From: Paludibacter sp.
Lineage (GTDB): Bacteria > Bacteroidota > Bacteroidia > Bacteroidales > Paludibacteraceae
Assembly (NCBI GenBank): GCA_031284665.1
Contig: JAITXR010000281.1
Coordinates: forward strand, 1 to 8,208
Direction: 5' to 3'
DNA: 8,208 bases
A program made the translations under genes and the position numbers. Below the pieces are notes generated by a model. That model saw only the letters and a program-made list of their open reading frames with translations, was not told where the DNA came from and made no database searches. Shown piece by piece: positions 6,172 through 8,208 of this stretch. Each line of letters begins with the position of its first letter. The first letter of the stretch is position 1.

Positions 6172-6243
6172 TACCCTCGCCGGGAATCGAACCCGAATCT
6201 AAAGTTTAGGAAACTTCCGTTCTATCCATTGAACTACAAGGGC
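6172..6243 (-). tRNA. trnR: tRNA-Arg (anticodon CCU)
   Basis: Folds by hand into a full cloverleaf. The acceptor stem is GCCCTTG/CGAGGGT, the D stem GTTC/GAAC. The anticodon arm is GAAGT-TTCCTAA-ACTTT with anticodon CCT (reads AGG). The variable loop has 4 nt, and the T arm is TCGGG-TTCGATT-CCCGG. Discriminator A at 6172. The genome continues CCG, so the CCA end is not encoded and must be added. Length 72 nt. Confidence 0.95.
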
Positions 6244-6259
6244 AAGCAACAATAGCTCG

Positions 6260-6290
6260 CAAAGGTAATGATTTTTGCGCAAATATTCAA
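6260..6290 (-). promoter_or_regulatory. Promoter of the tRNA-Arg gene
   Basis: Read on the minus strand: TTG (6290-6288), a 20-nt spacer, then TACCTTTG (6267-6260), a full TAnnTTTG match. Transcription would begin around 6253, about ten bases before the mature tRNA. No obvious terminator lies between the tRNA and the protease gene starting at 6084, and no clear promoter was found there, so read-through into that gene is possible. Confidence 0.65.
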
Positions 6291-6299
6291 ATGAAAATT

Positions 6300-7781
6300 T
6301 TATTCGTTCCAAATTTTCCACGCAGCAAGGGCTTGTTCTACAAACATTTTGCTGCCGTTAATCCTGCGCGTGTGGTGTTCTCGCCCCATTTGCAAAAACT
6401 TTGTTTCGGGCGGATTGTAGATAGCATCAAACAAAATATGTTCTGCTGTGAGCGATGCGTATGGCATATCGGGACATTGGTCGGCAGTGGCAGGCATTCC
6501 CAGCGGCGTGGCATTAATAATCAGGCGATGCGTTTGGATTGTTTGCGCCGAGAGGTCGGCATAGCTCATGCGATTGTCGCCTGCCGTGCGCGACACAATG
6601 CTTACAGGCACATTCAGACCTTGCAGGGCAAACAAAATAGCCTTTGCCGCGCCGCCTGTGCCCAGCAACAAAGCCCTTGTGTCTTTTTCAACATAAGGCT
6701 GTATTGCTTTTTCAAAACCAATGTAATCGGTATTGTAGCCTTTCAAATAGGGTTGTTGGAATTTGTCGCGGGTTATTTTCACGCAATTTACCGCGCCAAT
6801 TTGGGCAGCACAAGCATCTATTTCGTCCAAAAAAGGAAGAATTTTTTCTTTCAATGGAAAAGTAACATTCAGCCCTTCGAGTTTTGGTTCGCGCTGCAAC
6901 AGTGCCGGAAGTTCTTCGATGTTTTGAATTTCAAATAATTCAAAACGTGCATTGATTTTTTCCTGTTCAAATTTCTCGAAAAAATATTTTTTCGACATCG
7001 AATGTGTCAATGGAGCACCTATAAGTCCAAAAACGCGCTGATTTGCCTCCGTTTTTTTCTTTTTTAGTTTTTGTTTTATTATAAAAAAAATGACCACTGC
7101 CACCACTCCGCCGCCGGTGAGATAACTGATTTCAAAAGTGTATTTTTGTATCAAATCTTCCTGACCGTGCAGCAAATAACCAATAGTGGCAAGTACCGTG
7201 TTCCACAAACTCGACCCCACAGCGGTGTAGAGCATAAACGCAGGCAAACGCATACGCGACAAACCCGCCGGAACGGAAATAAGTTGCCGCACCCCCGGCA
7301 CCAATCGCCCGATGCAGACGGAAATTTTGCTGTATTTAACAAACCATTTTTCTGCCTCCAACATTTTTTCGCCACTGAGCATACAGAAATGACCCAAGCG
7401 CGTGTCAGCCAACGTGTAGAGCGCCTTTCGCCCAAGAAAAATTGCCAAACCGTAGTTAATCAATCCACCAAGCAATGAGCCTATGGTAGCCGCCACCACC
7501 ACACCCCAAAATGACAGCGAAACAGAAGGGTCGAGTGAAATGTAAGCCGCCGCAGAAACAATTAATTCGGAAGGAATGATGCCCAAAAACGAACTTTCCA
7601 ACGCCATCAGTAGTACAATGACAGGGTAAGTCATATTGTCGGCATACCAGCGTTCAATATGCTGAATGAGCGATAGTTTGGTATCTTCAGGCACTGCTTC
7701 GGGCACTTGTGCCATAACAAACACACCGCCACAACAAAGCAACAAAGTGAAAATAAAAAATATGCGGCGATGATGAAACAT
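6300..7781 (-). CDS. aroE: DedA/VTT membrane protein fused to shikimate dehydrogenase (AroE)
   Basis: 493 aa in one frame. Residues ~7-24 are a hydrophobic, signal-like segment. Residues ~50-236 are a DedA-family domain, with LESSFLGIIPSELIVSAAAY (61-80), then GRLVPGVRQLISVPAG (158-173) and several membrane helices. A basic linker KQKLKKKKTEANQ (236-248) marks the cytoplasmic side. Residues 249-493 are a full-length shikimate dehydrogenase, the enzyme reducing 3-dehydroshikimate to shikimate with NADPH. Visible there are the substrate loop GLIGAPLTHSMS (252-263), catalytic Lys311 in GLNVTFPLK, Asp352 in GYNTD, the nucleotide loop GTGGAAKA (374-381), NATPLGM (423-429) and C-terminal NGSKMFVEQALAAWKIW. 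No ATG precedes the AroE part; the first internal Met (262) lies inside the substrate loop, so separate translation is unlikely. The ATG is 14 nt behind the truncated DUF1016 gene. Confidence 0.88.
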   Translation of the reverse strand: MFHHRRIFFIFTLLLCCGGVFVMAQVPEAVPEDTKLSLIQHIERWYADNMTYPVIVLLMALESSFLGIIPSELIVSAAAYISLDPSVSLSFWGVVVAATIGSLLGGLINYGLAIFLGRKALYTLADTRLGHFCMLSGEKMLEAEKWFVKYSKISVCIGRLVPGVRQLISVPAGLSRMRLPAFMLYTAVGSSLWNTVLATIGYLLHGQEDLIQKYTFEISYLTGGGVVAVVIFFIIKQKLKKKKTEANQRVFGLIGAPLTHSMSKKYFFEKFEQEKINARFELFEIQNIEELPALLQREPKLEGLNVTFPLKEKILPFLDEIDACAAQIGAVNCVKITRDKFQQPYLKGYNTDYIGFEKAIQPYVEKDTRALLLGTGGAAKAILFALQGLNVPVSIVSRTAGDNRMSYADLSAQTIQTHRLIINATPLGMPATADQCPDMPYASLTAEHILFDAIYNPPETKFLQMGREHHTRRINGSKMFVEQALAAWKIWNE

Positions 7782-7795
7782 AAAAAAATTACGAA

Positions 7796-8208
7796 TTAAT
7801 AAATTGTTTGTAATTGGTCAGACAGTGTCTGACCTTTTGAATCTAACTGATTATCTGCTGTTTGTAATTTCCGCGACAGTGTTGCGGAAATTTGAGATTC
7901 TTCAGACAGTGTCTGAAGAATTGGGTAAACAGTGTTTCCCCTTTCTTTGACTTGGTCAGACCGTGTCTGACCTTTTGAATAAAGAATAAAAAACTGTCTC
8001 ATTTGATTGAGATTTGTCAAAGTAAACCCTTTGCCAAATTTATCGGTAAGATTTTCTGCCAAATCTTTCAATACTGATTTTCCATATTCCGCACGTTGTT
8101 CGCCATTTTGCTCATCCTCAACAATGTATCTTCCTATCTCATAATAGGTATATACCATTGTGAGATTAACGGCAGTAGCCACCTTTTGCCGTGACTGCTC
8201 AATGATTA
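7796..8208 (-). CDS. DUF1016/YhcG-family gene, N-terminal domain only (truncated; 5' end beyond window)
   Basis: The frame is open to the window edge. Before the GTG at 8182 it continues with IIEQSRQK, so the true start lies beyond 8208. The segment AVNLTMVYTYYEIGRYIVED, then AEYGKSVLKDLAENLTDKFG and FTLTNLNQMRQFF, is the DUF1016 N-terminal helical domain. Full family members are about 340-380 aa and carry a PDDEXK nuclease domain after a conserved SWSHY region. Here that part is absent: after MRQFFILYSK comes a low-complexity tail with five short motifs (QTRS, NTVY, QTLS, ATLS, QTLS), each encoded by a palindrome, then a stop at 7796. The product should lack nuclease activity. It may be a decayed gene or a stand-alone N-terminal domain. 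It lies 14 nt upstream of the DedA-AroE gene, which may be co-transcribed. Confidence 0.85.
   Translation of the reverse strand, partial: IIEQSRQKVATAVNLTMVYTYYEIGRYIVEDEQNGEQRAEYGKSVLKDLAENLTDKFGKGFTLTNLNQMRQFFILYSKGQTRSDQVKERGNTVYPILQTLSEESQISATLSRKLQTADNQLDSKGQTLSDQLQTIY
7816..7972. repeat. Five imperfect palindromes centred on ACAGTGT inside the DUF1016 gene
   Basis: Palindromes lie at 7816-7834 (perfect 9-bp arms), 7866-7892 (13-bp arms, one mismatch), 7897-7921 (perfect 12-bp arms), 7923-7941 (9-bp arms, one mismatch) and 7954-7972 (9-bp arms, one mismatch). Each has a single central base, and four of five share the core ACAGTGT (the fifth has CCGTGT). Centres are 54, 30, 23 and 31 bp apart. 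The arms differ between copies, but each copy's two arms agree, so pairing is conserved while sequence is not. The first and last share GGTCAGAC and TGTCTGACCTTTTGAAT. Confidence 0.85.

Noticed and set aside
6291..6938. Plus-strand 215-codon open frame
   Set aside because: It is antisense to the AroE domain, whose motifs fix the coding strand; its composition (many Cys, His and Arg) is typical of a shadow frame.
7071..7478. Plus-strand 135-codon open frame
   Set aside because: Antisense to the DedA domain; no domain features.
7816..7972. CRISPR array
   Set aside because: The units are short palindromes with varying arms and uneven spacing (23-54 bp between centres), lie inside a coding frame, and have no cas genes nearby.

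Overview
The window looks like a chromosomal segment of a Bacteroidota bacterium, probably Bacteroidales. Four things support this: promoters of the TTG-(19-20 nt)-TAnnTTTG type, a C-terminal type IX secretion (T9SS) sorting domain, a Bacteroidales-style shikimate dehydrogenase, and signal peptides ending in A-Q or G-Q. Shine-Dalgarno sequences are weak or absent, as is usual in the phylum.

Positions 1-2540 (plus strand) are an AT-rich accessory islet. It holds an orphan polymorphic-toxin C-terminus with an HEMGH zinc-peptidase motif, a signal-peptide protein 4 nt downstream that may be its immunity partner, the tail of a DUF4160 gene, a three-helix membrane protein, and a small conserved Bacteroidota protein. 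Four copies of a modular, hairpin-rich repeat punctuate the genes. Several gene ends lie exactly at repeat boundaries, and two truncated genes begin directly behind the same repeat end (ACGAGGGG). The layout resembles a series of gene cassettes separated by structured repeats, but no recombinase is present in the window.

Positions 2548-6084 (minus strand) hold three cell-envelope genes. They are read in the order DUF6055-like secreted zinc metalloprotease with a T9SS sorting domain, lipoprotein (7 nt later), and outer-membrane beta-barrel-type protein (113 nt later). A tRNA-Arg (anticodon CCU) with a clear promoter lies upstream on the same strand.

Positions 6300-8208 (minus strand) hold two genes. 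One is a single-frame fusion of a DedA/VTT membrane protein to a complete shikimate dehydrogenase (AroE), which would tether an aromatic-biosynthesis enzyme to the inner membrane. Upstream of it, running off the window edge, is a DUF1016/YhcG gene that retains the N-terminal domain. It then breaks down into five imperfect palindromes centred on ACAGTGT and stops before the nuclease domain.

The strongest leads are the cassette-like repeat array around the toxin fragment, the DedA-AroE fusion, and the palindrome cluster inside the truncated DUF1016 gene.
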